Below are positions 16,816 through 23,864 of a DNA stretch of 50,502 nucleotides, piece after piece. A program made the translations under genes and the position numbers. Within the stretch, counting starts at the first letter, position 1, and every line of letters starts with the position of its first letter. The notes beneath the pieces are model-generated. The model was given only the letters and a program-made list of their open reading frames with translations. It had not been told where the DNA came from and made no database searches. Source of the stretch: Nonomuraea cypriaca (lineage in GTDB: Bacteria; Actinomycetota; Actinomycetes; Streptosporangiales; Streptosporangiaceae); contig NZ_JADOGI010000057.1 of assembly GCF_015645445.1 (NCBI RefSeq), positions 1 to 50,502 on the forward strand, given 5' to 3'.

Positions 16816-17742
16816 ATGGACCACGTCAGACAGATCGCGCAAGCCGTGCTGTACGAGGGCTACCTGCTGTGGCCGTACCGGGAGTCGTCGCTGAAGAACC
16901 GGCATCGCTGGACGATCGGCGGCGTCCACCCCGAGGCCTACGGCAGAGCGCACGACGGCAACCCGTGGCTGATGCGTACCCAATGCCTCCTCGAGGCCGA
17001 GCCCCGCGACACCGTCGACGTGTGCGTGCGCTTCCTGCACGTCGTGACCCGTCTCCCCGACGATGACGGCCGGGCGCCCGGTCAGGAGGCGGAGGAGCGT
17101 GAGGTGAACGTGACGGGCCTCGTCCTGGACGAGTTGCTGCGCGGCCCCGTCATCACGAAGATCGACGTTCCCGCCGGACAGCGGCGGCAAGAGACCGTAT
17201 CGCGTAGCCGGCGGGAGCTGCGCGGGCGGATCGAGGCGAGCGCGCTGCGGCTGCGGCCGGACCTGTTCCGGATCACGGTCGAGGTGGTCAACACCACGCC
17301 CTGGCACGGAGGCACCCGCGACGACGCACTCCAGCGCACGCTGGTCTCCGCGCACACCGTGCTGCACGCGCCGAGCGCCCGGTTCGTCTCGCTCATGGAT
17401 CCGCCGGCGGAGCTGCGGACGTACGCGGCGGGGTGCGACAACGCCGGCGCCTGGCCGGTGCTCGCCGGGCCGGACGGCGACCGGCACACCGTTCTGTCCG
17501 CACCGATCATTCTCTACGACCACCCGCGGATCGCGCCGGAGAGCCCCGGCGACCTGTTCGACGCGACGGAGATCGACCAGCTGCTCACGCTGAGCGTGCT
17601 CGCACTCAGCGACCAGGAGCGGCAGGAGATCCGCGACGGGGACCCGCGCGCCCGCGAGATCCTCGACCGCTGCGCCGCCCTCACGCCCGCGGAGCTGATG
17701 CGGCTGCACGGCCTCATGCGGAAGACGGAGCCGCTCGCATGA
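16816..17742 (+). CDS. Conserved hydrogenase-operon protein, function unknown
   Basis: A 308-residue soluble protein. The N-terminal motif LYEGYLLWPYRESSLKNRHRW (begins about residue 12) looks like a well-conserved signature. A beta-rich middle contains FRITVEVVNTTPWHG and FVSLMDPPAELRTYAAGCDN. The C-terminal third includes VLSAPIILYDHPRIAPESPG, then helices ending in DRCAALTPAELMRLHGLMRK. I recognise no catalytic motif or domain. It overlaps the protease gene by 4 bp. Its fixed place in the operon suggests a structural or maturation role for the hydrogenase. Confidence 0.65.
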   Translation: MDHVRQIAQAVLYEGYLLWPYRESSLKNRHRWTIGGVHPEAYGRAHDGNPWLMRTQCLLEAEPRDTVDVCVRFLHVVTRLPDDDGRAPGQEAEEREVNVTGLVLDELLRGPVITKIDVPAGQRRQETVSRSRRELRGRIEASALRLRPDLFRITVEVVNTTPWHGGTRDDALQRTLVSAHTVLHAPSARFVSLMDPPAELRTYAAGCDNAGAWPVLAGPDGDRHTVLSAPIILYDHPRIAPESPGDLFDATEIDQLLTLSVLALSDQERQEIRDGDPRAREILDRCAALTPAELMRLHGLMRKTEPLA

Positions 17743-18554
17743 GCGGCTTCTGGGACCGGATGGCCGGTCGCGGTCCGGCCGAGGTGCTCGTCGCAGGAGT
17801 GCCGGTCGGGCCGGGCAGCAAGGTCCGGCTGCGGCCCCGAAGCCAGGCCGACATCTTCGACCTGGTGCTCGACGGCCGGGTCGCGATCGTGGAGAGCGTG
17901 GAGCAGGACGACGAGGGCGCCTTCCACGTCGCGGTCACGCTCGACGACGACCCCGGGCGCGACCTGGGGGAGGCCCGGCTGCCCGGGCACCGGTTCTTCT
18001 ACTCCGCCGAGGAGATCGAGCCCCTCGGGGAGCGGGACGGGCGCCCGGCCGGCGGACGTGTTCTGGTCGCCGGGATCGGCAACGTCTTCCTGGGAGACGA
18101 CGGGTTCGGCGTCGAGGTGGCCCGCCGCCTGGCCGACCAGACGCCGGTCCCAGGCGTGGACGTCGTCGACTTCGGCATCCGCGGCATGGATCTGGCCTAC
18201 GCCTTGCAACGGGACTACGTGGCCGTGGTCTTCGTGGACGCGGCGCCACGCGGCCACGCCCCCGGCACGCTCACCGTGCTCGAACCCGAGCCGCCGGACG
18301 ATGACGGCGCGCTGGTGGAGACGCACGGCATGGACCCGGTCCGGGTCCTGCGGCTGGCCAGGCAGCTCGGCCGCGTCCCGGCTCTGGTGAGGGTGGTCTG
18401 TTGCGAGCCGGCCACGGTCGACGAGGCGTTGTTCGAGCTGAGCGGGCCGGTGCGCGCGATGATCGACGAGGCCACGAATCTAGTGAAGTCCCTGGTTATG
18501 GACATGATTACGGAAAGCGGCCGCCCAAGCTCCGGCGATCGGCTGCCGCGGTGA
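17739..18554 (+). CDS. Hydrogenase maturation endopeptidase with N-terminal extra domain
   Basis: A 271-residue protein. From about residue 107 it is a HyaD/HybD-type endopeptidase: RVLVAGIGNVFLGDDGFGVE, then VVDFGIRGMDLAYAL and ALVETHGMDP. These carry the Glu/Asp/His residues that sense nickel in this family before the large-subunit tail is cut. Family proteases are usually about 150-170 residues. Here a further 100 residues precede it, beginning VAGVPVGPGSKVRLRPRSQA, a domain I cannot name. It overlaps the gene before by ATGA. The likely substrate is the tail after DPCLPCGVH in the large subunit. Confidence 0.85.
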   Translation: MSGFWDRMAGRGPAEVLVAGVPVGPGSKVRLRPRSQADIFDLVLDGRVAIVESVEQDDEGAFHVAVTLDDDPGRDLGEARLPGHRFFYSAEEIEPLGERDGRPAGGRVLVAGIGNVFLGDDGFGVEVARRLADQTPVPGVDVVDFGIRGMDLAYALQRDYVAVVFVDAAPRGHAPGTLTVLEPEPPDDDGALVETHGMDPVRVLRLARQLGRVPALVRVVCCEPATVDEALFELSGPVRAMIDEATNLVKSLVMDMITESGRPSSGDRLPR

Positions 18555-18565
18555 GGTGATGTGAG

Positions 18566-18673
18566 ATGTGGAAGTCGCGCCTGGTGAAGCTGCTCGTGCT
18601 CTGCGGGCTCACGGCGATCGTCGTTCACCAGTGGCCGGAGATCCAGCGATACCTGAAGATCGAGCGAATGTAG
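18566..18673 (+). CDS. 35-residue single-helix membrane peptide (DUF6893 type)
   Basis: A very small gene. It starts MWKSRLVKLLVLCGLTAIVV and ends with a charged tail WPEIQRYLKIERM. One hydrophobic helix with a basic start suggests a membrane anchor with its C-terminus on one face. GGTGAGG lies upstream of the ATG, and the gene sits between the protease and hypA with only 11 and 6 bp gaps. It resembles the DUF6893 group of tiny proteins (recalled). A tether for the otherwise soluble hydrogenase is an attractive guess, not shown by the sequence. Confidence 0.7.
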   Translation: MWKSRLVKLLVLCGLTAIVVHQWPEIQRYLKIERM

Positions 18674-18679
18674 GGCGGC

Positions 18680-19045
18680 ATGCACGAGATCGGGATGTGC
18701 GAGGGCCTCGTCGAGCTGATCGAGCAGCAGGCGGGAGGCAGGCGGGTCACGGGCGCCCGGGTACGCGTCGGCGTCCGGCATGCCGTCGTGGACGACGCCT
18801 TCGGGCAGGCGTTCACGCTCGCCACCACGGGCACCGCCGCCCAGGACGCCGTGGTGGAGCTCGTCATCACGCCGATGACGGTCGGCTGCCGAGCCTGTGG
18901 CAGCCGTTCCACGTCCATGGACGTGCTGGCCGCCTGCCCGCGCTGTGGCGATGAGGGTATCGACCTCAGCGGCGGCGACGAGCTGGTCCTGGAGTCCGTC
19001 ACTTACGGCGAGGAGGTGTCCCGTGTGTCTCGGCATCCCCGGTGA
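18680..19045 (+). CDS. hypA: Nickel metallochaperone HypA
   Basis: 121 residues. HypA delivers nickel to the hydrogenase large subunit. The invariant N-terminus MHEIGM gives the Met1-His2-Glu3 nickel site. The zinc site is Cys70, Cys73, Cys86 and Cys89 (CRAC...CPRC). Length is typical. Its partner GTPase HypB is normally encoded beside it but is not found in this window. The 3' end overlaps hypC by 23 bp. Confidence 0.93.
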   Translation: MHEIGMCEGLVELIEQQAGGRRVTGARVRVGVRHAVVDDAFGQAFTLATTGTAAQDAVVELVITPMTVGCRACGSRSTSMDVLAACPRCGDEGIDLSGGDELVLESVTYGEEVSRVSRHPR

Positions 19046-19295
19046 GCTGGTCGGCTTCGTCCAGGAGCATGAGGATCTGGCCATGGTGGACGTCAGCGGC
19101 GTGCGCCGGCGCATCAACATCGGCCTGCTCGCCGACGAAGGGCTCAAGGCGGGCGACTGGGTGCTGGTGCACGTCGGGTTCGCGCTGTCGAGGATCTCCG
19201 AACGGGAGGCGCAGGCCGTGCTCGACTACCTGCGGGGGCTCGGGCAGCCGTACGCGGACGAGCTCGACGCGCTGCGCGACTCGGACATCGCATGA
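19023..19295 (+). CDS. hypC: Hydrogenase assembly chaperone HypC
   Basis: 90 residues from a GTG at 19023, chosen because AGGAGG (19011-19016) is six bases upstream and the product begins MCLGIPG, the invariant HypC start whose Cys2 carries the Fe(CN)2CO unit. The later VLVHVGFALSRI is the second family motif. HypC works with HypD to build the iron centre and hands it to the large subunit. The gene begins inside the hypA 3' end. A second, divergent HypC-like protein is encoded at 22108-22329. Confidence 0.93.
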   Translation: MCLGIPGELVGFVQEHEDLAMVDVSGVRRRINIGLLADEGLKAGDWVLVHVGFALSRISEREAQAVLDYLRGLGQPYADELDALRDSDIA

Positions 19296-19304
19296 GGAGG
19301 ACCG

Positions 19305-20459
19305 ATGCGGTTCGTCGATGAGTACCGCGACGCCGGGCAGGCGCGGGCGCTCGCCGCGCGGATCGCCGAACGCTGCGAGCCGCAGCGCCGGTACACGTTC
19401 ATGGAGGTGTGCGGCGGCCACACCCACACCATCTACAAGCACGGCCTCGAAGACCATCTGCCACCCGAGGTCAACCTCGTGCACGGCCCGGGCTGCCCGG
19501 TCTGCGTGATCCCGATGGGCCGGGTGGACGACGCCATCCACATCGCCCGCAGGCCGGACGTGATCATGGCCTCGTTCGGCGACATGATGCGCGTGCCCGG
19601 CGCGGCCGGCTCGTTCCTGGACGCCAAGGCGGCGGGGGCCGACATCCGCATGGTTTACTCGCCGCTGGACGCACTCAAGATCGCCCGAGCCAACCCGGAC
19701 CGGCGGGTCGTCTTCATGGCCATCGGCTTCGAGACCACCGCGCCCTCCACCGCCATGACCGTGCTGCGGGCCGAGGCCGAGGGTCTGACCAACTTCTCCG
19801 TCTTCTGCAACCACGTCATGATCATTCCAGCGATCAAAGCCATTCTCGACTCGCCGGACCTGCGCCTCGACGGGTTCATCGGCCCCGGCCACGTCTCGGC
19901 GGTGATCGGCTGCCAGCCGTACGAGTTCATCCCCCGTGAGTACGGCAAGCCGCTGGTGGTCGCCGGGTTCGAGCCGCTGGACATCCTCACCTCCGTACAC
20001 ATGCTGCTCAGCCAGCTCGCCGAAGGCCGCTGCGAGGTGGAGAACCAGTACGCCCGCGTGGTGCCGTGGCACGGCAATCAGATCGCGCTGTCCGCCATCG
20101 GCCGGGTGATGCGGCTGCGGCCGCACTTCGAGTGGCGCGGCCTCGGGTTCATCGCGCACTCCGCGCTCGCCATGGCCGACGAGTACGCCGCCTTCGACGC
20201 CGAACGGATCTTCGAGCTGCCCGGGGTGCGCGTCGCCGACCCCAAGTCGTGCCAGTGCGGCGAGGTGCTCAAGGGCGTGCTCAAGCCCTGGGAATGCAAG
20301 GTGTTCGGCACCGCCTGCACCCCGGAGACCCCGATCGGCACGTGCATGGTGTCCTCAGAAGGAGCTTGTGCCGCGTACTACAACTTCGGACGATTCAGCC
20401 GCGAGCAGATGCGCGCGGCGGCCCGCGAGCCACTCGCGGAGAAGGCGAGCCGGGCATGA
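19305..20459 (+). CDS. hypD: Hydrogenase formation protein HypD
   Basis: A 384-residue iron-sulfur protein that, with HypC, forms the scaffold on which Fe(CN)2CO is built. Visible motifs: CGGHTHTIYKHGL (about 38-50), GPGCPVCVIPMG (about 64-75), GFETTAPST, FCNHVMIIPA and GPGHVSAVIG. The C-terminal cysteine set (KSCQCGEVL, PWECKVFGTACTPE, GTCMVSSEGAC) holds the [4Fe-4S] cluster. Full length. GAGGAGG lies just before the ATG, and the stop overlaps the hypE start. Confidence 0.95.
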   Translation: MRFVDEYRDAGQARALAARIAERCEPQRRYTFMEVCGGHTHTIYKHGLEDHLPPEVNLVHGPGCPVCVIPMGRVDDAIHIARRPDVIMASFGDMMRVPGAAGSFLDAKAAGADIRMVYSPLDALKIARANPDRRVVFMAIGFETTAPSTAMTVLRAEAEGLTNFSVFCNHVMIIPAIKAILDSPDLRLDGFIGPGHVSAVIGCQPYEFIPREYGKPLVVAGFEPLDILTSVHMLLSQLAEGRCEVENQYARVVPWHGNQIALSAIGRVMRLRPHFEWRGLGFIAHSALAMADEYAAFDAERIFELPGVRVADPKSCQCGEVLKGVLKPWECKVFGTACTPETPIGTCMVSSEGACAAYYNFGRFSREQMRAAAREPLAEKASRA

Positions 20460-21529
20460 GCCGCGAACAGCAGGTCCTCGACCGCATCGAGCGCATCCGG
20501 CGACGCAAGCCCGTCGTCAGGGAGGACCGCATCACCCTCGCGCACGGCGCCGGAGGCAAGGCCACCCACACCCTGATCGAAGCCGTCTTCCTCGAGGCGT
20601 TCCGCAACCCGCTGCTCGCGCCCCTGGACGACGGCGCGCTCCTGCGGTTCGGGAACGAACGCATGGCCTTCACCACCGACGCCTTCGTCGTCTCGCCGCT
20701 GTTCTTCCCCGGCGGGGACATCGGCGACCTGGCCGTCAACGGCACCGTGAACGACCTGGCCATGTGCGGGGCCCGACCGGCCCACCTGTCGGCGGGCTTC
20801 ATCCTGGAGGAGGGCTTCCCCATCGCCGACCTGCGGCGCATCACCGACTCGATGGCCGCCGCCGCCTCAGCGGCCAACATCACGGTCGTCACCGGCGACA
20901 CCAAGGTCGTCCAGCGCGGCAAGGCCGACGGCTGCTACATCACCACGGCCGGAGTCGGGATCGTCGAGCAGCCGGTCACGCTGTCCGCCTCGCTGGCGCG
21001 GCCAGGGGACGCCGTCATCGTGTCAGGCCCGATCGGCGAGCACGGCGCCGCCATCATGCTGGCCAGGGACGACTTCGACATCGAAGCCCCGATCGCCTCC
21101 GACACGGCTCCGCTGCACGGAATCGTCTCCGAACTGTTGAAGGCGCTGCCGCGACACGTCAGGACCCTGCGAGACGCCACCCGGGGCGGGGTGGCCACCG
21201 TGCTCAACGAGGTGGCCCGCGCATCGGAGGTCGCGGTCGTACTTCGGGAGGACAAGATCCCGGTACGACCCGAAGTCACCGGCGTCTGCGAACTGCTCGG
21301 CCTCGACCCCCTCTACGTCGCCTGCGAGGGCCGCTTCGTGGTGGTGATCGACGGGGAGCACGCCGAGCAGGCCCTCGACATCCTGCGCTCCCACCCGCTG
21401 GGCGCAGATGCCGCGATCACCGGCACCGTCACCGCCGACCCACCCGGGCTGGTCCTGCTACGCACCGGCTTCGGTGGCACCCGGGTGGTCGACGTCCTCG
21501 TGGGCGATCCCCTGCCCCGCATCTGCTGA
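20456..21529 (+). CDS. hypE: Hydrogenase expression/formation protein HypE
   Basis: A 357-residue PurM-fold ATPase that dehydrates the thiocarbamate made by HypF to thiocyanate, the cyanide donor. The N-terminal LAHGAGGKATH loop, the TDAFVVSPLFFPGGDIGDLA strand and loop, and the final PRIC are family hallmarks; the terminal Cys is the carbamoylated residue. The ATG overlaps the hypD stop (ATGA). The last 72 bp overlap the 3' end of a convergent SIS-domain gene. Confidence 0.95.
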   Translation: MSREQQVLDRIERIRRRKPVVREDRITLAHGAGGKATHTLIEAVFLEAFRNPLLAPLDDGALLRFGNERMAFTTDAFVVSPLFFPGGDIGDLAVNGTVNDLAMCGARPAHLSAGFILEEGFPIADLRRITDSMAAAASAANITVVTGDTKVVQRGKADGCYITTAGVGIVEQPVTLSASLARPGDAVIVSGPIGEHGAAIMLARDDFDIEAPIASDTAPLHGIVSELLKALPRHVRTLRDATRGGVATVLNEVARASEVAVVLREDKIPVRPEVTGVCELLGLDPLYVACEGRFVVVIDGEHAEQALDILRSHPLGADAAITGTVTADPPGLVLLRTGFGGTRVVDVLVGDPLPRIC

Positions 21530-22108
21530 CACCAGCTCGGCCAGCACGTGGTAGAGCGTCGCCTGCGCCTCCTGGATGCGGTGCACCGACGATGACGGGA
21601 CGACGAACAGGTGCTCGGCCAGCCGATCTTCGGCCATGCGTCCCCCGCCGGAACCCGCGAAGCCGATCGTCACCATTCCCTGGCTCCCGGCCTGCGCCAG
21701 GCCCCGCAGCACGTTCGCCGAGCCGCCGCTGGTCGACAACGCGCAGGCGATGTCACCCTCTCCTCCCAGCGCGGCGAGCTGGCGAGCGAACACCACGTCG
21801 AACCCGACGTCGTTGCCGAGCGCCGTCACCAGCGCGGAGTCGCAGGCAAGCGACACCGCTGGCCGGCCACGCCCGGTGAACAGCGACGCCACCGACCGTG
21901 CGTCCGTACTACTGCCTCCGTTGCCGAAAGTGAACAGCCGCCCACCGCCCCGGAAGGCGGCCGCCATCGCCGCCGCGCAGGTCGCCAGCGGCGTCTCCAG
22001 CTCATCGAGCACCTGCCGCCGCAACTCCAGACTCGCCCGAGCCTTCTCGGCAGTGGACGCGCCGACGTCGAGCGGGTCGCGCCGCAGAAACGGGTAGAGC
22101 GTCTCCAT
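21458..22108 (-). CDS. SIS-domain protein, GmhA-like, last gene of the converging hydrogenase operon
   Basis: 216 residues. The single SIS domain has the sugar-phosphate loop FGNGGSSTDARS (about 68-79), ALSTSGGSANVLRGLAQAG, and the helix SVHRIQEAQATLYH with the Glu used by GmhA phosphoheptose isomerases. Phosphosugar binding or isomerisation is likely in general, but its role beside a hydrogenase is unknown. The ATG overlaps the stop of the HypC-like gene (TGATG). Its 3' end overlaps hypE on the opposite strand by 72 bp. Confidence 0.8.
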   Translation of the reverse strand: METLYPFLRRDPLDVGASTAEKARASLELRRQVLDELETPLATCAAAMAAAFRGGGRLFTFGNGGSSTDARSVASLFTGRGRPAVSLACDSALVTALGNDVGFDVVFARQLAALGGEGDIACALSTSGGSANVLRGLAQAGSQGMVTIGFAGSGGGRMAEDRLAEHLFVVPSSSVHRIQEAQATLYHVLAELVSADAGQGIAHEDVDHPGATEAGA

Positions 22109-22329
22109 CACTGGCCGTCCCCGCCGAGTACGGCGATCGCCTCGCCCGCGTGCACCAGCACCGTGTCGCCGACACGCGTCTCCACCAGCGCCACGCTGAT
22201 CTCCTCCGTCCCGTCGCCGGTGTCGGCCTGCGCGAGGCCCCCAGGCAGCAGACCCGTGATCCGCACGCGCACGGCGACATCGCCGCACGTCACACAGGAG
22301 TCGCAGCCGTCCTCCATGTCACGGGACAC
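22108..22329 (-). CDS. Second HypC/HupF-like hydrogenase chaperone
   Basis: 73 residues. GTG at 22329 is preferred because AGGAGG lies six bases upstream; an ATG four codons later is the alternative. The sequence has CDSCVTCGDVAVRV (Cys9, 12, 15) instead of the usual MC start, then EEISVALVETRVGDTVLVHAGEAIAVL (seen at about 43-69), the HypC beta-barrel motif. Extra N-terminal residues and the triple Cys set it apart from the HypC at 19023. It may act on another client or at another step. It overlaps the genes on both sides. Confidence 0.78.
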   Translation of the reverse strand: MSRDMEDGCDSCVTCGDVAVRVRITGLLPGGLAQADTGDGTEEISVALVETRVGDTVLVHAGEAIAVLGGDGQ

Positions 22330-22963
22330 GCGGGGCCTCCTGGAACACATGGACCAACTCCCACAGCAGGTGGTACATCGTGACGTGGATCTCCCGCGCC
22401 ACCAGCGGATCCGCACTGCGCGCCGACAGCACGTGATCCGCCTCCGCGCATGCCTCGTTCGCCGTCAAGGCGATGGTGAGCATGCCGTGCTCGCGAGCGG
22501 CGGCGAGATCGCCACTGTCCGGCCGGATTCCGACGGCTATGTCCTGTGGCCGTCCCAGTATCGATAGCAGAGAGGGCTCGGCGCCCAGGCAGTGTGCAGG
22601 AAGCGCCCGCTTGCCCACGATCACCGGGTGGGTGAACTCCACCGCCACGTGCGCCGCGTCCGCGGCCGCCTCGGCCCGGCCGAAGGCCAGCAGTCTGCCT
22701 GCTCGCCCGAACCGCCGGGACATGGCGGCCGCGGCCTCGATGACCGCACCGACGTCTTCCACCAGTGCCGTACCCGCGGCGTCACGGTCGGCACGGATCC
22801 CATCGAGCACTCCGACATCCCGTCTTCCTGCGCTGCACGACACCGCCCATTCCACCGCGACCGGACGTAGACGGTGACGCTTTCTCCGCCAGCTGTTCGG
22901 CAAAGTCCCGGCAAGGTTGCCCAATAACCGCACCCGGGACTCGTACACGACCAGCGCGTCCAT
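22319..22963 (-). CDS. Degenerate SIS-domain protein
   Basis: 214 residues. The fold is recognisable from AHVAVEFTHPVIVGKRALPA and VGIRPDSGDLAAAREHGMLT, and from the C-terminal helix VAREIHVTMYHLLWELVHVF. However, the phosphosugar loop reads LAFGRAEAAADAA instead of GNGGSxxDA, and STSGxS is replaced by RPDSGD. Catalysis as an isomerase is therefore unlikely; a pseudo-enzyme or regulatory partner of the downstream intact SIS protein is more plausible. It follows the CBS gene by 10 bp. Confidence 0.72.
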   Translation of the reverse strand: MDALVVYESRVRLLGNLAGTLPNSWRRKRHRLRPVAVEWAVSCSAGRRDVGVLDGIRADRDAAGTALVEDVGAVIEAAAAMSRRFGRAGRLLAFGRAEAAADAAHVAVEFTHPVIVGKRALPAHCLGAEPSLLSILGRPQDIAVGIRPDSGDLAAAREHGMLTIALTANEACAEADHVLSARSADPLVAREIHVTMYHLLWELVHVFQEAPRVP

Positions 22964-22973
22964 CGCGCGGCTT

Positions 22974-23444
22974 CTATTCGTTCTCGTGGGGCAGGACGGG
23001 TTCGAGGTGGAACATCCCGGTGACCACTTCGCCGGGACCTTCGGTGTCCACGGCGCGTCCGGCGACGGCCCACAGCACGTCGCGAACCGTGATCATCCCG
23101 ACCAGCCCGTCGCCGGACAGCACCGGCACCGCGTCACAGCCGGCGTCGAGCATGACGGCCGCGACCCGTGCCAGCGGCGTGTCCGGCCGCACGCGTGGCC
23201 GCGGCCCGCAGCCGAGCAGGGCACGGACCTCGCGGCCCGATTGTTCCTCGAGACCACCCGACCAGGACGCGGCGAGTTGCTCGCGCGTCAGGATGCCCAC
23301 CACATGCCCGCGGTCCACGACCGGCAGGTGGTGCACATCGGCGCGGCGCATCAGCTCCCAGGCCATCAGCGGCGACTCGTCCGGCTTGACGACCACCAGG
23401 ACGCGGCTCATCACCTGCCCGGCGGTCAGCGACTCGATGTTCAC
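22974..23444 (-). CDS. Tandem CBS-domain protein, first gene of the converging operon
   Basis: 156 residues with two CBS domains: the first around AGQVMSRVLVVVKPDESPLM to HHLPVVDRGHVVGILTREQL, the second around VRPDTPLARVAAVMLDAGCD to VPVLSGDGLVGMITVRDVLW. CBS pairs bind adenine nucleotides and sense energy state. It recalls mycobacterial Hrp1, a hypoxia-induced DosR-regulon protein, by size and layout. GTG start with GAGGAGG four bases upstream. It leads an operon with two SIS proteins and a HypC-like chaperone, so it may link the hydrogenase system to energy or oxygen status. Confidence 0.82.
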   Translation of the reverse strand: MNIESLTAGQVMSRVLVVVKPDESPLMAWELMRRADVHHLPVVDRGHVVGILTREQLAASWSGGLEEQSGREVRALLGCGPRPRVRPDTPLARVAAVMLDAGCDAVPVLSGDGLVGMITVRDVLWAVAGRAVDTEGPGEVVTGMFHLEPVLPHENE

Positions 23445-23864
23445 GACGCCTCCTCACTGCGTGGCCGCGTCCCCCCGAGGTGACCGGCCATCGCGCCGCT
23501 CCTTCACACGGGCCTTTCACCTCCACCGTCTCGGCAACCGGCTCGCCGCGCCCGGGGACGAAGTCCCGAATGTGGCTGCCGTTGGTCCTCCACCGGCTGG
23601 AGACGCGTGGTGAGGCGCTTGGCCGTCCCCGTCAGGAGAGAACTACCCGAAGCATGTGGCTGGGCACCTTCGTGAGCCGAAGGTCCCGGCCTTTCCGTCC
23701 CCTGGCGTAGGTCATCTCGGCAGGGCAGGAAACCCGGGGCCTTCCAGCCGGCGGCTGGGAAGGCTTGCGATCAGGTCGGCCATGGGGGCCGCGGGTCCTC
23801 GATGGGTGATGGCGACCGTGCCGGCGTAGGAAAGGATCTCGAAGCTCACCGTCACGCGCCGTCG
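23445..23864. other. 420-bp intergenic region upstream of the CBS operon
   Basis: No gene is recognised. It separates the CBS operon promoter from the 3' end of the HutC-type repressor gene. It contains the DosR-like repeat at 23553-23570, a second GGGACCTTCGGC sequence on the minus strand (23676-23687) and an imperfect GC-rich hairpin (23739-23765) that might end transcription from the repressor gene. Confidence 0.4.
23553..23570 (-). promoter_or_regulatory. DosR/DevR-like box upstream of the CBS gene
   Basis: On the minus strand it reads TTCGGGACTTCGTCCCCG: arms GGGAC and GTCCC around a 3-base centre. The recalled mycobacterial DosR consensus is TTSGGGACTWWAGTCCCSAA, so this match is good at both ends but one base shorter in the centre. 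It lies about 110 bp before the CBS start codon. Such sites drive hypoxia and NO responses in mycobacteria. Binding here is inferred only. Confidence 0.4.

Noticed and set aside
16174..17066. Overlapping open frame across the DUF6084 gene and the 308-residue gene
   Set aside because: Shifted-frame shadow rich in Arg and Pro; the two overlapping-operon genes explain the region better.
20460..21879. Plus-strand open frame shifted relative to hypE and running past its end
   Set aside because: Rich in Arg, Pro and His, no motifs, and it overlaps hypE and the convergent SIS gene.
23739..23765. GC hairpin as terminator of the HutC-type repressor gene
   Set aside because: The arms have a bulge and there is no T-run; too weak for a separate feature.
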